A stretch of 64,000 bases of DNA from Coriobacteriaceae bacterium AM100-PB1-1D-6A (GTDB taxonomy: Bacteria > Actinomycetota > Coriobacteriia > Coriobacteriales > Coriobacteriaceae): positions 5,351 to 69,350 of the forward strand of contig JAQDNC010000007.1 in NCBI GenBank assembly GCA_027660625.1, given 5' to 3'. Shown here piece after piece: positions 8,347-16,639 of the stretch. Position numbers and translations under genes: made by a program. Numbering within the stretch: position 1 is the first letter of the stretch; each line of letters opens with the position of its first letter. Below the pieces are notes generated by a model. That model ran no database searches and had not been told where the DNA came from. It saw only the letters and a program-made list of their open reading frames with translations.

Positions 8347-9354
8347 ATGCTGTTCGACGTTTGGGGTAGCGATACCCTTATCCACTGGGCTGGCTGGGCC
8401 ATGGTCTTTATTGGCCTGATCGTGCTCAACGAGGTCGGCCGCCGCACCAAGCTGGGCGCGGCAATCATCTTTGGCGTGGCTCCGCTGGCCATGACCATCT
8501 ACTGCGTCGCCATCGCCGTGGGCGTTTCGCAGGGTGCCGAGTGGGCGCTCACCAACCCCACCCACGTGTACCAGAACAGCTGGTTCCACTACGCCAAGGT
8601 GTACGCGGCGCTGGCCGGTTGCTGGGGCTTCATTACCATTAAGTACCAGTGGGGCAAGATCGGCAAGGCGCATTGGTTCCGCGCGTGGCCGTTTGTGATC
8701 GTCGCCATCAACATCTTGATCGCCGTCGTGTCCGACTTCGAGAGCGCCTATCACTTCTTTGTCCTGGGCGAGTCCACCTGGGTCACCTCCGAAGGTGCTA
8801 CGCAGCTGGCCGGCTGGAACAACGTGTTCAACGGCATCGCCGGCATCATCAACATCTTCTGCATGACCGGTTGGTGGAGCGTCTACGCCTCCGAGGATCA
8901 GACCGATATGCTGTGGCCCGACATGACCTGGGTCTACATCATCGCCTACGATATCTGGAACTTCTGCTACACCTACAACTGCCTGCCCACCCACTCCTGG
9001 TTCTGCGGCTTTGCGCTGCTGCTGGCGCCCACCGTCGCCGCCTTTATCTGGAACAAGGGCGGCTGGATCCAGAACCGCGCCTTTACGCTTGCTATTTGGT
9101 GCATGTTCGCCCAGGTGTTCCCGTACTTCCAGGAGGAGTCCATCTTTGTGACCCACTCCACGCTCGACCCCGGCGCCGCCACCGCGGTCTCGATCGCCGC
9201 GCTGGTCGCCAACGTCGCCGCGATCATCTACATCGCCTACCGCGCCAAGAAGCTCGGCCGCAATCCCTACAAGCAGGATGTCTTTGAGGGCACCAGCGAT
9301 TGGGAGAAGGCTACCGCTCGCCGCGCCAAGGTTGATTACGCTCACGCCGAGTAA
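8347..9354 (+). CDS. DUF5692 family polytopic membrane protein
   Basis: A 335-residue integral membrane protein with about nine hydrophobic segments, many rich in Trp and Tyr (for example WNNVFNGIAGIINIFCMTGWW and WVYIIAYDIWNFCYTYNC). It matches what I recall of DUF5692, a family of unknown function frequent in gut Coriobacteriia and Clostridia. The ATG at 8347 follows GGAGAG by five bases; an earlier ATG at 8335 has no such site. It is probably cotranscribed with the tetR gene and ends before a strong terminator. Transport or envelope function is a guess from the topology and from its pairing with a TetR regulator and a redox enzyme. Confidence 0.75.
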   Translation: MLFDVWGSDTLIHWAGWAMVFIGLIVLNEVGRRTKLGAAIIFGVAPLAMTIYCVAIAVGVSQGAEWALTNPTHVYQNSWFHYAKVYAALAGCWGFITIKYQWGKIGKAHWFRAWPFVIVAINILIAVVSDFESAYHFFVLGESTWVTSEGATQLAGWNNVFNGIAGIINIFCMTGWWSVYASEDQTDMLWPDMTWVYIIAYDIWNFCYTYNCLPTHSWFCGFALLLAPTVAAFIWNKGGWIQNRAFTLAIWCMFAQVFPYFQEESIFVTHSTLDPGAATAVSIAALVANVAAIIYIAYRAKKLGRNPYKQDVFEGTSDWEKATARRAKVDYAHAE

Positions 9355-9424
9355 CGCGCCTGGCGCAAACATCGCTTGAGCACGAAGCCGCGTAGCCGGC
9401 TCCGCGCAACTCAACGCATTGCAG

Positions 9425-9465
9425 AGCCCCCGGAATGTGATTCGTCCGCGTTCCGGGGGCTTTTT
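9425..9465 (+). terminator. Rho-independent terminator of the tetR-DUF5692 operon
   Basis: An 11-bp stem, AGCCCCCGGAA (9425-9435) with TTCCGGGGGCT (9451-9461), followed by TTTT on the plus strand. Confidence 0.9.
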
Positions 9466-9587
9466 GCTGCCGCGAGGATGCGGCTAAACGATGCACTCGG
9501 GTTAAATCGGATCTTATATTTCGCATGCGCTTTATATAGCTCCATTTTTGGGTACAGTGTTGTCCCGATATTGAGCTTGGGGGATAT

Positions 9588-11090
9588 ATGAAAGATGAGA
9601 CGATGGGCCAAGAGGATGCGGCCCAAGATGCAGAAGCGTGTGCCGAGGCCCTGGAGAGCCTTGACCGGATTGCACTGGCCGAGATTGCGTTTGACGATTC
9701 GAGCGTTGATGTGCGAGATGAGCCGGAAATCGAAGCGCAGCCCGATGATCAGGATGCAAAAGACGATGGCGCCGCGCCCACCGAAGACGAGGCGGGGCAC
9801 GAGGAATCCGAATGCGAGGCCGACGACCAGCCCGAATCCGACACGGGCGAGAAAACCGTCTTGCTCGACAGCTTGCCGGCCGAGGATTCGCTGACCCGCG
9901 AGCTTCCTGGCCTGGGTTCCGCACCAGCCGTAGACGAGACCATCGCCATGGGCGATATTCCCCTGCCGTCCGTTCCCTCGGCACGCGAGGCCGAGGTTCG
10001 CCATCGCAAGATGTCGCCCAAGCGACGCAACCTGATGGTGGCAGGCGTTGTTGCCATCGCGCTCGTCGCCGGCGGCGCGGGCTATGCGGCTTGGAACGGA
10101 TATCAGCAAGAGCAGGCCGCCGTGGTTGCCGCAAACGCCCATACCATGATGTCGGTGCAGATTGGCGTGCATGCCGCGGGCCTCGACTGCTCAACTGGCT
10201 CCAAGATTCCCGTGCAGGTGAGCGGGCAGGATTCCGACGGTTCTTCCGTGAGCGAAACGCTCTACGTTGACGAGCACGGTCGCGGCATTAAGCTGCTGCC
10301 CGGCGATTACACGTTCTCCATCGCCGCCTCCCCCATCGCGGCCGACGGCACCATCTACACCGTCCCGACCACCAAGGCCCAGGTTACGGTCAAGAATGAC
10401 GGGCAGGATCTGCGCGCTCAAGCCACCTTTATGCTTAAGGTGCCCTCAGCCGACACGGTGACCGACGACCAGATCGATGCCGCCGCCAAGTACGCCGAAG
10501 AAGGCGGCGCGAGCTCTGCCGCCGCGGCAAAGATACTCCAGCAGGCGGCAATTACGCGCCGCGATGCCGCCGCCAACGCCGTAAGCGCAAGCGAGGCTCA
10601 GTCCGCCCGCGATGCCGACGCTCGGCACAAGGCGACGAACCTGTATCAGCTCGATATTCCGGTTGAGTGGTATGGCAAGGTCGCAACCTGGCAGAACGGC
10701 AACACGCTGTGCATTTATCTGGACGGCGACACCAACACACCGCTCGTGACGCTCGTCGCGGTGCGCGATGGCGAGACCTTTACGCCCGACGACGGCGATA
10801 CGGTTTTGGGCACGGTCAGCCTAGGCAACGGCTACACCGTCTACGCCAGCGGCCCTGTCTATCCGTACGTGATTCCGCAAACCGTTAATGGACACACGCA
10901 GAACCCCGTGTCGACCTACCCCATGGACACGGCCATTGAGCTTGTCGAGCTTACGACCGGCAACCGCTACACCTATAGCCAGATTAAGAACGACCTGGTC
11001 GGTAAAGACGGCAACGCAGACGCCGCGACCAAACTCGAGACCGACTACCTCGCCCAGATTCTCCTGCCGAGCATCAAAGCCCAGGACTAG
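9588..11090 (+). CDS. Membrane-anchored protein of unknown function, acidic cytoplasmic N-terminus
   Basis: A 500-residue protein I do not recognise. Residues 1-135 are strongly acidic and low in complexity (many D, E, A); residues 137-148 are basic (RHRKMSPKRRN), followed by one transmembrane segment at about 149-169, giving an inside-N topology. The external part has a beta-rich region (about 180-290), an Ala-rich helical stretch (about 295-345) that could be a coiled coil, and a C-terminal domain with repeated D/G turns. TTGGGGGATAT precedes the ATG. It stands alone between two terminator-like regions. The layout resembles actinobacterial envelope proteins with a cytoplasmic signalling tail, but no catalytic motif is visible. 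Confidence 0.7.
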   Translation: MKDETMGQEDAAQDAEACAEALESLDRIALAEIAFDDSSVDVRDEPEIEAQPDDQDAKDDGAAPTEDEAGHEESECEADDQPESDTGEKTVLLDSLPAEDSLTRELPGLGSAPAVDETIAMGDIPLPSVPSAREAEVRHRKMSPKRRNLMVAGVVAIALVAGGAGYAAWNGYQQEQAAVVAANAHTMMSVQIGVHAAGLDCSTGSKIPVQVSGQDSDGSSVSETLYVDEHGRGIKLLPGDYTFSIAASPIAADGTIYTVPTTKAQVTVKNDGQDLRAQATFMLKVPSADTVTDDQIDAAAKYAEEGGASSAAAAKILQQAAITRRDAAANAVSASEAQSARDADARHKATNLYQLDIPVEWYGKVATWQNGNTLCIYLDGDTNTPLVTLVAVRDGETFTPDDGDTVLGTVSLGNGYTVYASGPVYPYVIPQTVNGHTQNPVSTYPMDTAIELVELTTGNRYTYSQIKNDLVGKDGNADAATKLETDYLAQILLPSIKAQD

Positions 11091-11131
11091 CCGGCCCGAA
11101 GACAGCCGCCCAACATCCACATCCCTAACGC

Positions 11132-11200
11132 AGTTGCGGTGAAATAGAGATTGTTTTTGCTGGTCAAACCGCAAAACAGTCCCTATTTCACCGCAACTTA
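11132..11200. repeat. Palindromic repeat family A, copy 3
   Basis: Arms AGTTGCGGTGAAATAG and CTATTTCACCGCAACT pair perfectly over 16 bp; the centre differs most from the other copies. It lies between the 3' ends of the convergent 500-residue and 57-residue genes, 22 bases from the stop of the latter. Confidence 0.85.
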
Positions 11201-11222
11201 TTGGTGGCCTTTTGGGTGGCAC

Positions 11223-11396
11223 TCAGCGCCAGGGGTCGGCTTCGAACATCGGCTCGCGCTCGGGGCGGCGATCGCTGTAGGGATCGTAGCCGTCGTCGTC
11301 CTCGTTCTCGGCGCGGATATAGGGGTCGCGCGGCTTGGGTGCCGGTTTGGACGTGGGCTTGGGCGCCGGCGCACTTGTCTTGTTCTCGTCTTTCAT
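11223..11396 (-). CDS. Small Pro/Lys-rich, acidic-tailed protein (57 residues)
   Basis: A short gene just downstream of clpB on the same strand. The ATG at 11396 is preceded by AAGGAG at eight bases; the stop is TGA at 11223-11225. The first 23 residues are a Lys/Pro/Ala run (APAPKPTSKPAPKPRD), followed by an acidic, Tyr-containing segment ENEDDDGYDPYSDRR and the ending MFEADPWR. It is likely disordered, with no transmembrane segment. The good ribosome site and codon use support a real gene. It is separated from clpB by a terminator. Function unknown. Confidence 0.6.
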   Translation of the reverse strand: MKDENKTSAPAPKPTSKPAPKPRDPYIRAENEDDDGYDPYSDRRPEREPMFEADPWR

Positions 11397-11446
11397 CTGC
11401 ATAGCTCCTTACATCGCATCCGCTCAACATCATCGATTGTCGCACG

Positions 11447-11483
11447 AAAAAGGGCGGCGGACCCAATCGGATCCGCCGCCCTT
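11447..11483 (-). terminator. clpB terminator
   Basis: A 12-bp stem, AAGGGCGGCGGA (11450-11461) with TCCGCCGCCCTT (11472-11483). Read on the minus strand it ends in TTTTT, so it terminates clpB, whose stop is 43 bases upstream of the hairpin. Confidence 0.88.
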
Positions 11484-11525
11484 GGCGTTTTGCGATGATG
11501 GGCGGTTTTAAAGCCGGCCCAAAAT

Positions 11526-14153
11526 CTACTCGGCGTCGGGGACTTCGTAGGTGGCCGCCGGCGTGTTGTCGCACACGACGGTAAAGCCGCCGTCCTTGTC
11601 GACATCGACCGTCACCTGATCGCCCTCGCGCACCGTGCCGTCGATGATAGCGGCCGCGATGGCATCCACGACCTCGCGCTGGACCAGACGCTTGAGCGGA
11701 CGGGCACCAAAGACCGGGTCCAGGCCGCCCACGGCGAGCATCTGCTTGGCCGCCGGGGTGATGGCAAGCGTCATGCGCTCCTTGGCCAGGCGCGCGCGGA
11801 CGTCGGCAAGCTGGATATCGACGATCTTCTCGATCTGCGCCATGCCGAGCGGATGGAACACCACGATATCGTCGATACGGTTGAGGAACTCGGGGCGGAA
11901 GGTCTGAGCCATGGCCGCGTTGACCTGATGGCGCATCTCCTCCTCGTCCTTGCCGGAAAGCTCGGCGATGGCCTTGGAGCCCACGTTGGACGTCATGATG
12001 ATAATCGTGTTCTTGAAGGACACCTGGCGACCCTGACCATCGGTTAGACGGCCGTCGTCAAGCACCTGCAGCAGCACGTTAAAGACATCCGGATGAGCCT
12101 TCTCCATCTCGTCGAGCAAGATCACGGAGTACGGACGACGGCGCACGGCCTCGGTGAGCTGGCCACCCTCGTCGTAGCCCACGTATCCCGGGGGCGCACC
12201 GATCAGACGCTGGACGCTGAACTTCTCCATGTACTCGGACATGTCGATACGCACGAGCGCGCGCTCGTCGTCGAACAGGCACTCGGCAAGCGCCTTGGCG
12301 AGCTCGGTCTTGCCCACGCCGGTGGGGCCCAGGAAGAAGAAGCTGCCGATGGGCTTGTCCGGATCGGAGAGGCCCGCACGGCTGCGGCGCACGGCTGCGG
12401 CGACGGCGGAGACGGCCTCGTCCTGGCCGATGACGCGCTTATGCAGCTCACCCTCCAAGCCCTTGAGCTTGTCGAGCTCGCCCTGCATCATCTTGGACAC
12501 GGGCACGCCGGTCCAGGCGCTCACGACCTCGGCGATCTCATCGGAGGTCACCTGTTCATTGAGGCCCTCGCCGTCCTGCTGCTTTTGCGCCTCGAGCGCG
12601 GCCTCGGAATCCTGAATCTGCTGCTGCAGGCCCGGAATCACGGAGTAGCGCAGCTCGGACGCACGGCCCAGGTCGCCGTTGCGCGTCGCGCGCTCCTCTT
12701 CGCTCTTGGCCTCGTCGAGCTGTCCCTTAAGCTCCTGCACGTGGTCGATGGCGTTCTTCTGGTTGAGCCAGCCGGCCTTTTGCACGTTGAGCTTTTCCTG
12801 GACCTCGGCGATCTCTTGGCGCAGGGCCTCCAGACGCTCCTTGGAGGCGTCGTCGGTCTCCTTCATGAGCGCCTGTTCCTCGATCTGCAGCTGGGTGAGC
12901 TGACGCGTGGTGGCGTCGATCTCGACCGGCATGCTGTCGAGCTCCATGCGCAAGCGGCTTGCCGCCTCATCGACCAGGTCGATGGCCTTGTCGGGCAGGA
13001 AGCGGTCGGCGATGTAGCGATCGGAGAGGTCGGCAGCTGCCACGAGCGCGCTATCGGTGATATGCACGCCGTGGAAGATCTCGTACTTCTCCTTGAGGCC
13101 ACGCAGGATGGAGATGGTGTCCTCGACGGTGGGCTCGCTCACCATCACCGTCTGGAAACGACGGGCGAGCGCCGCGTCCTTCTCGATGTACTTGCGGTAT
13201 TCGTCGAGCGTGGTCGCGCCGATCGCGTGCAGATCGCCACGGGCGAGCGCCGGCTTGAGGATGTTGCCGGCGTCCATGGAGCCCTCGGTGGCACCCGCAC
13301 CCACGATGGTGTGGAGCTCATCGATGAACAGGATGACCTTGCCCTCGGACTTTTGCACTTCCTTGAGCACAGCCTTCAAGCGGTCCTCGAACTCACCGCG
13401 GTACTTGGCGCCGGCGACCAGCGCGCTCATGTCGAGCTCGATGAGGTCGCGGTCGCGCAACGTGCTCGGCACGTCGCCGGCCACGATACGCTGGGCGATG
13501 CCCTCGACGATGGCCGTCTTGCCGACGCCCGGCTCACCGATGAGCACGGGGTTGTTCTTGGTGCGGCGAGACAGGACCTGGATGGTACGACGGATTTCGT
13601 CGGTACGGCCGATGACAGGGTCGAGCTTGCCGGCGCGGGCAAGGTCGCAGATGTTGCGTCCGTATTGTTCCAGCGCCTCAAACTGGGTCTTGTCCTCGGC
13701 AGACGTCACGCGGTCATCGCCACGCAGCTCCTCGTAGACCTGCTCGATACGCTCCTTGGTCACGCCGGCATCGCGCAGCACACGACCAGCCTCGCCCTTG
13801 TCCTCGGCAAGCGCCATCAGCAGGTGCTCGGTCACCACAAAGCTGTCGCCCATCTTGGTGGCCTTTTTCTCGGCCTTCTCGATGACGCGGACGAGCTCAT
13901 TGGAAAGACCCATCTGCTGACCCTCGCCCGAAACCTTGGGCGCGCGGTCGATGGCATCTTGCGTGGAGCGCGCAAGCTGGGCCGGGTCGGCGCCGATGCG
14001 CTCGATGATCACGGAGATATTGCGCTCGCCGGCACCGAGCAGGGCGGACAGCAGGTGAATCGGCTCCACCGCGCCGGCCTGCGCATCGGCAGCCGTGCTC
14101 ATGGCGGTCTGCAGCGCCTCGCGCGACGTCATTGCCAGCTTATCGATTCTCAT
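11526..14153 (-). CDS. clpB: ATP-dependent disaggregase ClpB
   Basis: An 875-residue Hsp100 chaperone that pulls aggregated proteins apart together with DnaK. The N-domain is at 1-145; the first AAA+ domain has Walker A GEPGVGKT at 206-213 and Walker B ILFIDE; a coiled-coil M-domain follows (about 400-530), which separates ClpB from ClpA/ClpC; the second AAA+ domain has GPTGVGKT and the pore loop GYVGYDEGG. No ClpP-binding IGF loop is seen. A GAGGTGATTCC ribosome region precedes the ATG. It has its own promoter with the same 25-bp palindrome found before dnaK, so it very probably belongs to the HspR regulon. Complete, normal length. Confidence 0.97.
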   Translation of the reverse strand: MRIDKLAMTSREALQTAMSTAADAQAGAVEPIHLLSALLGAGERNISVIIERIGADPAQLARSTQDAIDRAPKVSGEGQQMGLSNELVRVIEKAEKKATKMGDSFVVTEHLLMALAEDKGEAGRVLRDAGVTKERIEQVYEELRGDDRVTSAEDKTQFEALEQYGRNICDLARAGKLDPVIGRTDEIRRTIQVLSRRTKNNPVLIGEPGVGKTAIVEGIAQRIVAGDVPSTLRDRDLIELDMSALVAGAKYRGEFEDRLKAVLKEVQKSEGKVILFIDELHTIVGAGATEGSMDAGNILKPALARGDLHAIGATTLDEYRKYIEKDAALARRFQTVMVSEPTVEDTISILRGLKEKYEIFHGVHITDSALVAAADLSDRYIADRFLPDKAIDLVDEAASRLRMELDSMPVEIDATTRQLTQLQIEEQALMKETDDASKERLEALRQEIAEVQEKLNVQKAGWLNQKNAIDHVQELKGQLDEAKSEEERATRNGDLGRASELRYSVIPGLQQQIQDSEAALEAQKQQDGEGLNEQVTSDEIAEVVSAWTGVPVSKMMQGELDKLKGLEGELHKRVIGQDEAVSAVAAAVRRSRAGLSDPDKPIGSFFFLGPTGVGKTELAKALAECLFDDERALVRIDMSEYMEKFSVQRLIGAPPGYVGYDEGGQLTEAVRRRPYSVILLDEMEKAHPDVFNVLLQVLDDGRLTDGQGRQVSFKNTIIIMTSNVGSKAIAELSGKDEEEMRHQVNAAMAQTFRPEFLNRIDDIVVFHPLGMAQIEKIVDIQLADVRARLAKERMTLAITPAAKQMLAVGGLDPVFGARPLKRLVQREVVDAIAAAIIDGTVREGDQVTVDVDKDGGFTVVCDNTPAATYEVPDAE

Positions 14154-14243
14154 GGAATCACCTCTCTTGGGGCGGCCGCCCTACGGGGCGGCTTCACGTT
14201 GTTCGAGAAGTATTGTTGCCAGCTTTATACGATCTTATACATA

Positions 14244-14268
14244 AATCTAAGTCTCTATATATAAGATT
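14244..14268. promoter_or_regulatory. Heat-shock operator-like palindrome upstream of clpB
   Basis: AATCTAAGTC-N5-ATATAAGATT, matching the dnaK upstream site at 23740-23764 in sequence and spacing. On the minus strand it overlaps TGTATAAG, a plausible extended -10, so a bound protein would block the promoter. HspR, encoded at 19329, is the natural candidate, although the sequence is not the usual HAIR consensus. Confidence 0.65.
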
Positions 14269-14330
14269 TTCTGAGTGATTGAGGGATAGGGAGCAGGTGC
14301 GCTCACCCGCTACGGCCTCGTCCCCTTACT

Positions 14331-14547
14331 ATCTCAATCTGTAACATCTAGCGACTGTTTATGGCTCCAGATGTTACAGATCGAGATGAAATGACCAGCG
14401 GCACCCGTTTATCTAAATCTGTAACATCTAGTCAGCAAATAGAGCTCTATCTGTTACAAATCGAGACGAACAGAAAACACCCGGATCAAAAATCTAAATC
14501 TGTAACACCAGGCCCACTTTTAGCGGCCAAGATGTTACAGATCGAGA
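14331..14547. repeat. Array of three family B hairpins, period about 80 bp
   Basis: Three units begin at 14331, 14411 and 14492. Each is an inverted repeat of the form TCTMRATCTGTAACATCTAG, a loop of variable sequence, then AGATGTTACARATCGAGA. The intervening spacers are about 24 bases. Further arrays with the same period are at 16285-16421 and 57841-57977. Together with family C it fills the gap between clpB and the next gene. Confidence 0.85.
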
Positions 14548-14557
14548 CAGACCGAAA

Positions 14558-14592
14558 ACCACCACAAAGAGGACAGGCACCTTTGTGGTAGT
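14558..14592. repeat. Family C hairpin, copy 1
   Basis: Inverted repeat with arms CCACCACAAAG and CTTTGTGGTAG around AGGACAGGCAC. Related copies are at 15361, 16228, 16429, 43997 and 57794. It ends nine bases from the stop of the next minus-strand gene. Confidence 0.8.
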
Positions 14593-14600
14593 CGCGGTCT

Positions 14601-15272
14601 CTACTCCTTCGCCGAACCCGTACTTCCCGATTCGACGGTCCAGGGCATCTCATCCTCGAACAGCCATGTACGGGCAGACCCACTATCGCGTGCAGTCTGC
14701 GGGTCAGGCAAGCAGGTCTGTTTATAGGCATCTTGGATACACTGACCCATAAAATCGTTGAGCTCGGTCTGGTCGCCCTCCATGACATAGGCGACATCGC
14801 CGTCCATGATGTAGATGCCCGGACCCTCATTGCCCTCGTAGCCCGGATCGTACGAGACATCACATAACTTTGCGCCGTTTGCAGTGTCCAGCTCGATGGA
14901 AGAGTGGCATCCGCCAACCATGTCGTTCGCTTTTGCCCGATAGGACGCATATCCGTACCAACGCTTAAATGTTTTGCCCTTGAGTAGCTCGGACGCCCTA
15001 TCGATCAGGCTTGTATCCGTGGTATAGCGCATGGCCCCAAGCTGAATACGCGGATAATTGCTAATACCCAGCACAGCCGGCTGCTCATCAAAATCAACGG
15101 TAATGGTCTCGGGCTTGTCGTCGCCGGTCAGAAGTTCGACAGATTGAGTCACAGGCTTGACCACCGGCTCCGTCACCGCAGCAGGTAGAAACGCCATGCC
15201 GACAGTGCCCATGCCAACCACGGTAATCGCAAGCGCCAAAACAATCAATCCAATACGGGCAGGACTTCTCAC
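14601..15272 (-). CDS. N-terminally anchored exported protein, unknown
   Basis: A 223-residue protein I do not recognise. After a short basic start (RSPAR) comes a transmembrane anchor, about residues 6-32 (IGLIVLALAITVVGMGTVGMAF), without a lipobox. The outer domain holds four Cys (GGCHSS, KLCDVS, GQCIQD, TCLPD) that could form disulfides, and acidic stretches. I favour the GTG start at 15272, seven bases after GAGGTG; an earlier GTG at 15311 would add 13 residues. It is divergent from another anchored orphan (15507), and both lie inside a repeat-rich islet, which suggests acquired or fast-evolving genes. Confidence 0.6.
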   Translation of the reverse strand: MRSPARIGLIVLALAITVVGMGTVGMAFLPAAVTEPVVKPVTQSVELLTGDDKPETITVDFDEQPAVLGISNYPRIQLGAMRYTTDTSLIDRASELLKGKTFKRWYGYASYRAKANDMVGGCHSSIELDTANGAKLCDVSYDPGYEGNEGPGIYIMDGDVAYVMEGDQTELNDFMGQCIQDAYKQTCLPDPQTARDSGSARTWLFEDEMPWTVESGSTGSAKE

Positions 15273-15360
15273 AGCAAAGCACCTCGCAACGCAAACCTTC
15301 GCTACCTGCACTAATGATATCGCCAGCCAGCATTATTACCAAAAGAAGCCGCGCGCTCCT

Positions 15361-15396
15361 CACCACCACAAAGGGGACAGGCGCCTTTGTGGTGGT
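15361..15396. repeat. Family C hairpin, copy 2
   Basis: Arms ACCACCACAAAGG and CCTTTGTGGTGGT flank the centre GGACAGGCG. It lies in the divergent region between the two anchored orphan genes, so here it is not at a gene's 3' end. Confidence 0.8.
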
Positions 15397-15506
15397 TCTC
15401 GGTTTCGACGGCCAGCTGTCGCACGTTATGAGATTAAAATTGACTTGTTAGCTGAGACTATTCATTTGTCATCGAGCTTGCCTGCTCTTAGTCTCGAGGA
15501 GCGCAT

Positions 15507-16175
15507 ATGAAGCCGCCTCATTCCACCGGTCGCAACGTCATCGCCATTCTCGCCGTACCCATCGTGATGCTCTTCCTTATCGTCATCACGCCCTTTTCCC
15601 TTGGTATCGCCTCGCCCTTCGATTTATGCGGAATGGTCGACGCCGGCTCGCGTGCCACCTCGCTTTCCTTTATCTGTCGCGGCGTGTTTTACGAAGATGG
15701 AATTCCCACCGGAATTTGGCGGTCAAGGTTGCCACTGCTCGGTCAGATCGACGGATGCTCCCCCTATTTCTGCCTTGGACCTCAGGCGCTAAACTATCTA
15801 ATCGACGACCAGCCACTCGACTCCATCACCCTCGCCTACGACTACGCACCAAACACCGATGAGCGCCACATGAACCAAGTCCTCGACAAGATGCTTGGAC
15901 AGTGCGGGCTCACCGAGGAGGCCGGTCGAACCATCTATAGCAACCAGAAATTAAAGCGAACAGAACTCCGCCGTGTCGGAAAAATCAAAGGGCGAAACGG
16001 GGCCGCCTACTGGGATGCCTGGGCAACACGCGACAAGAGCGAATTCGGACACAGCACCTATATGGTCACTGTCTACACCAAAGACGGAATTAAGGACAAT
16101 GTTGACGATTTCGCGTCATCCAAACTCGGCATCCCCAAAACAACCAAGCCCGCCAGCCCAGATAAAATCCTGTAG
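15507..16175 (+). CDS. N-terminally anchored exported protein, unknown
   Basis: A 222-residue protein not recognised. A signal-anchor covers about residues 10-33 (VIAILAVPIVMLFLIVITPF). The outer part has several Cys (DLCGM, FICRG, DGCSPYFCLG, GQCGL). Its overall form (anchor, Cys-containing domain of about 190 residues, charged C-terminus) resembles the divergent neighbour at 14601, so the two may be distant paralogues or partners; the sequence similarity I can see by eye is weak. GAGGAG precedes the ATG by six bases. Repeat clusters lie on both sides. Confidence 0.6.
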   Translation: MKPPHSTGRNVIAILAVPIVMLFLIVITPFSLGIASPFDLCGMVDAGSRATSLSFICRGVFYEDGIPTGIWRSRLPLLGQIDGCSPYFCLGPQALNYLIDDQPLDSITLAYDYAPNTDERHMNQVLDKMLGQCGLTEEAGRTIYSNQKLKRTELRRVGKIKGRNGAAYWDAWATRDKSEFGHSTYMVTVYTKDGIKDNVDDFASSKLGIPKTTKPASPDKIL

Positions 16176-16227
16176 AGACGCTCATTAGAATGTCGTTCAG
16201 CGAGCACGGCAGCATCGAGCTCGCCCC

Positions 16228-16264
16228 CACCACCACGAAAGGGACAGGCCCCTTTGTGGTGGTT
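16228..16264. repeat. Family C hairpin, copy 3
   Basis: Arms CACCACCACGAAAGG and CCTTTGTGGTGG around GACAGGCC; one arm base (G for A) is changed. It is followed by TTTTCGAC and begins a second repeat cluster after the 15507 gene, where it could also serve as a terminator (GGTTTT after the stem). Confidence 0.75.
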
Positions 16265-16284
16265 TTCGACTCTGGCACTCGACT

Positions 16285-16421
16285 GTCTCGATCTGTAACA
16301 TCTAGCGGCCCTTTTCGATCCTAGATGTTACAGATTGAGATGAAATGATCGGCAGCGATCGTTTGTCTCAATCTGTAACAACCGCTCGTCAAATAGGGGC
16401 CCAGATGTTACAGGTCGAGAC
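16285..16421. repeat. Array of two family B hairpins, 80 bp apart
   Basis: Units start at 16285 and 16365. Arms are GTCTCGATCTGTAACATCTAG with CTAGATGTTACAGATTGAGA, and a more diverged second unit. The spacer between units (GAAATGATCGGCAGCGATCGTTT, read as about 23 bases) is similar to that of the 14331 array, so the spacer is conserved as well as the hairpins. Confidence 0.85.
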
Positions 16422-16428
16422 AAACGGG

Positions 16429-16464
16429 ACCACCACAAAGGTGCCTGTCCCCTTTGTGGCGGTT
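16429..16464. repeat. Family C hairpin, copy 4, inverted
   Basis: Same hairpin but with the centre reading GGTGCCTGTCCCC, the reverse complement of the GGGGACAGGCACC form in other copies, so this copy is inserted in the opposite orientation. Confidence 0.75.
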
Positions 16465-16562
16465 TTCGACAAAAAGAAGCCGCCCCGATAACAGAGGCAG
16501 CATCAAGCAAGTCTATTTATTAGCGTCCCTCAAGACCCAACGAGAACGTCGCGGTAGCCCCT

Positions 16563-16622
16563 GCCACACCTTTCCCTCGGGCGACCCTCGCGAAGCGCGT
16601 GAGCACGAGGGAAAGGTGTGGC
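16563..16622. terminator. Long hairpin at the 3' end of the hydratase gene
   Basis: A perfect 17-bp stem, GCCACACCTTTCCCTCG (16563-16579) with CGAGGGAAAGGTGTGGC (16606-16622), and an inner CGCG-AAG-CGCG. No T-tract follows on either strand, so it may be a processing or stability hairpin rather than a classical terminator. Confidence 0.6.
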
Positions 16623-16639
16623 CGGGGCGTACAGCAGAG

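Noticed and set aside
12093..14264. 723-codon plus-strand frame opposite clpB
   Set aside because: Antisense shadow of a clear ClpB; no ribosome site.
14331..14547. CRISPR array
   Set aside because: Units are long palindromes with changing interiors and a conserved spacer, not identical repeats separated by unique spacers; no cas gene nearby.
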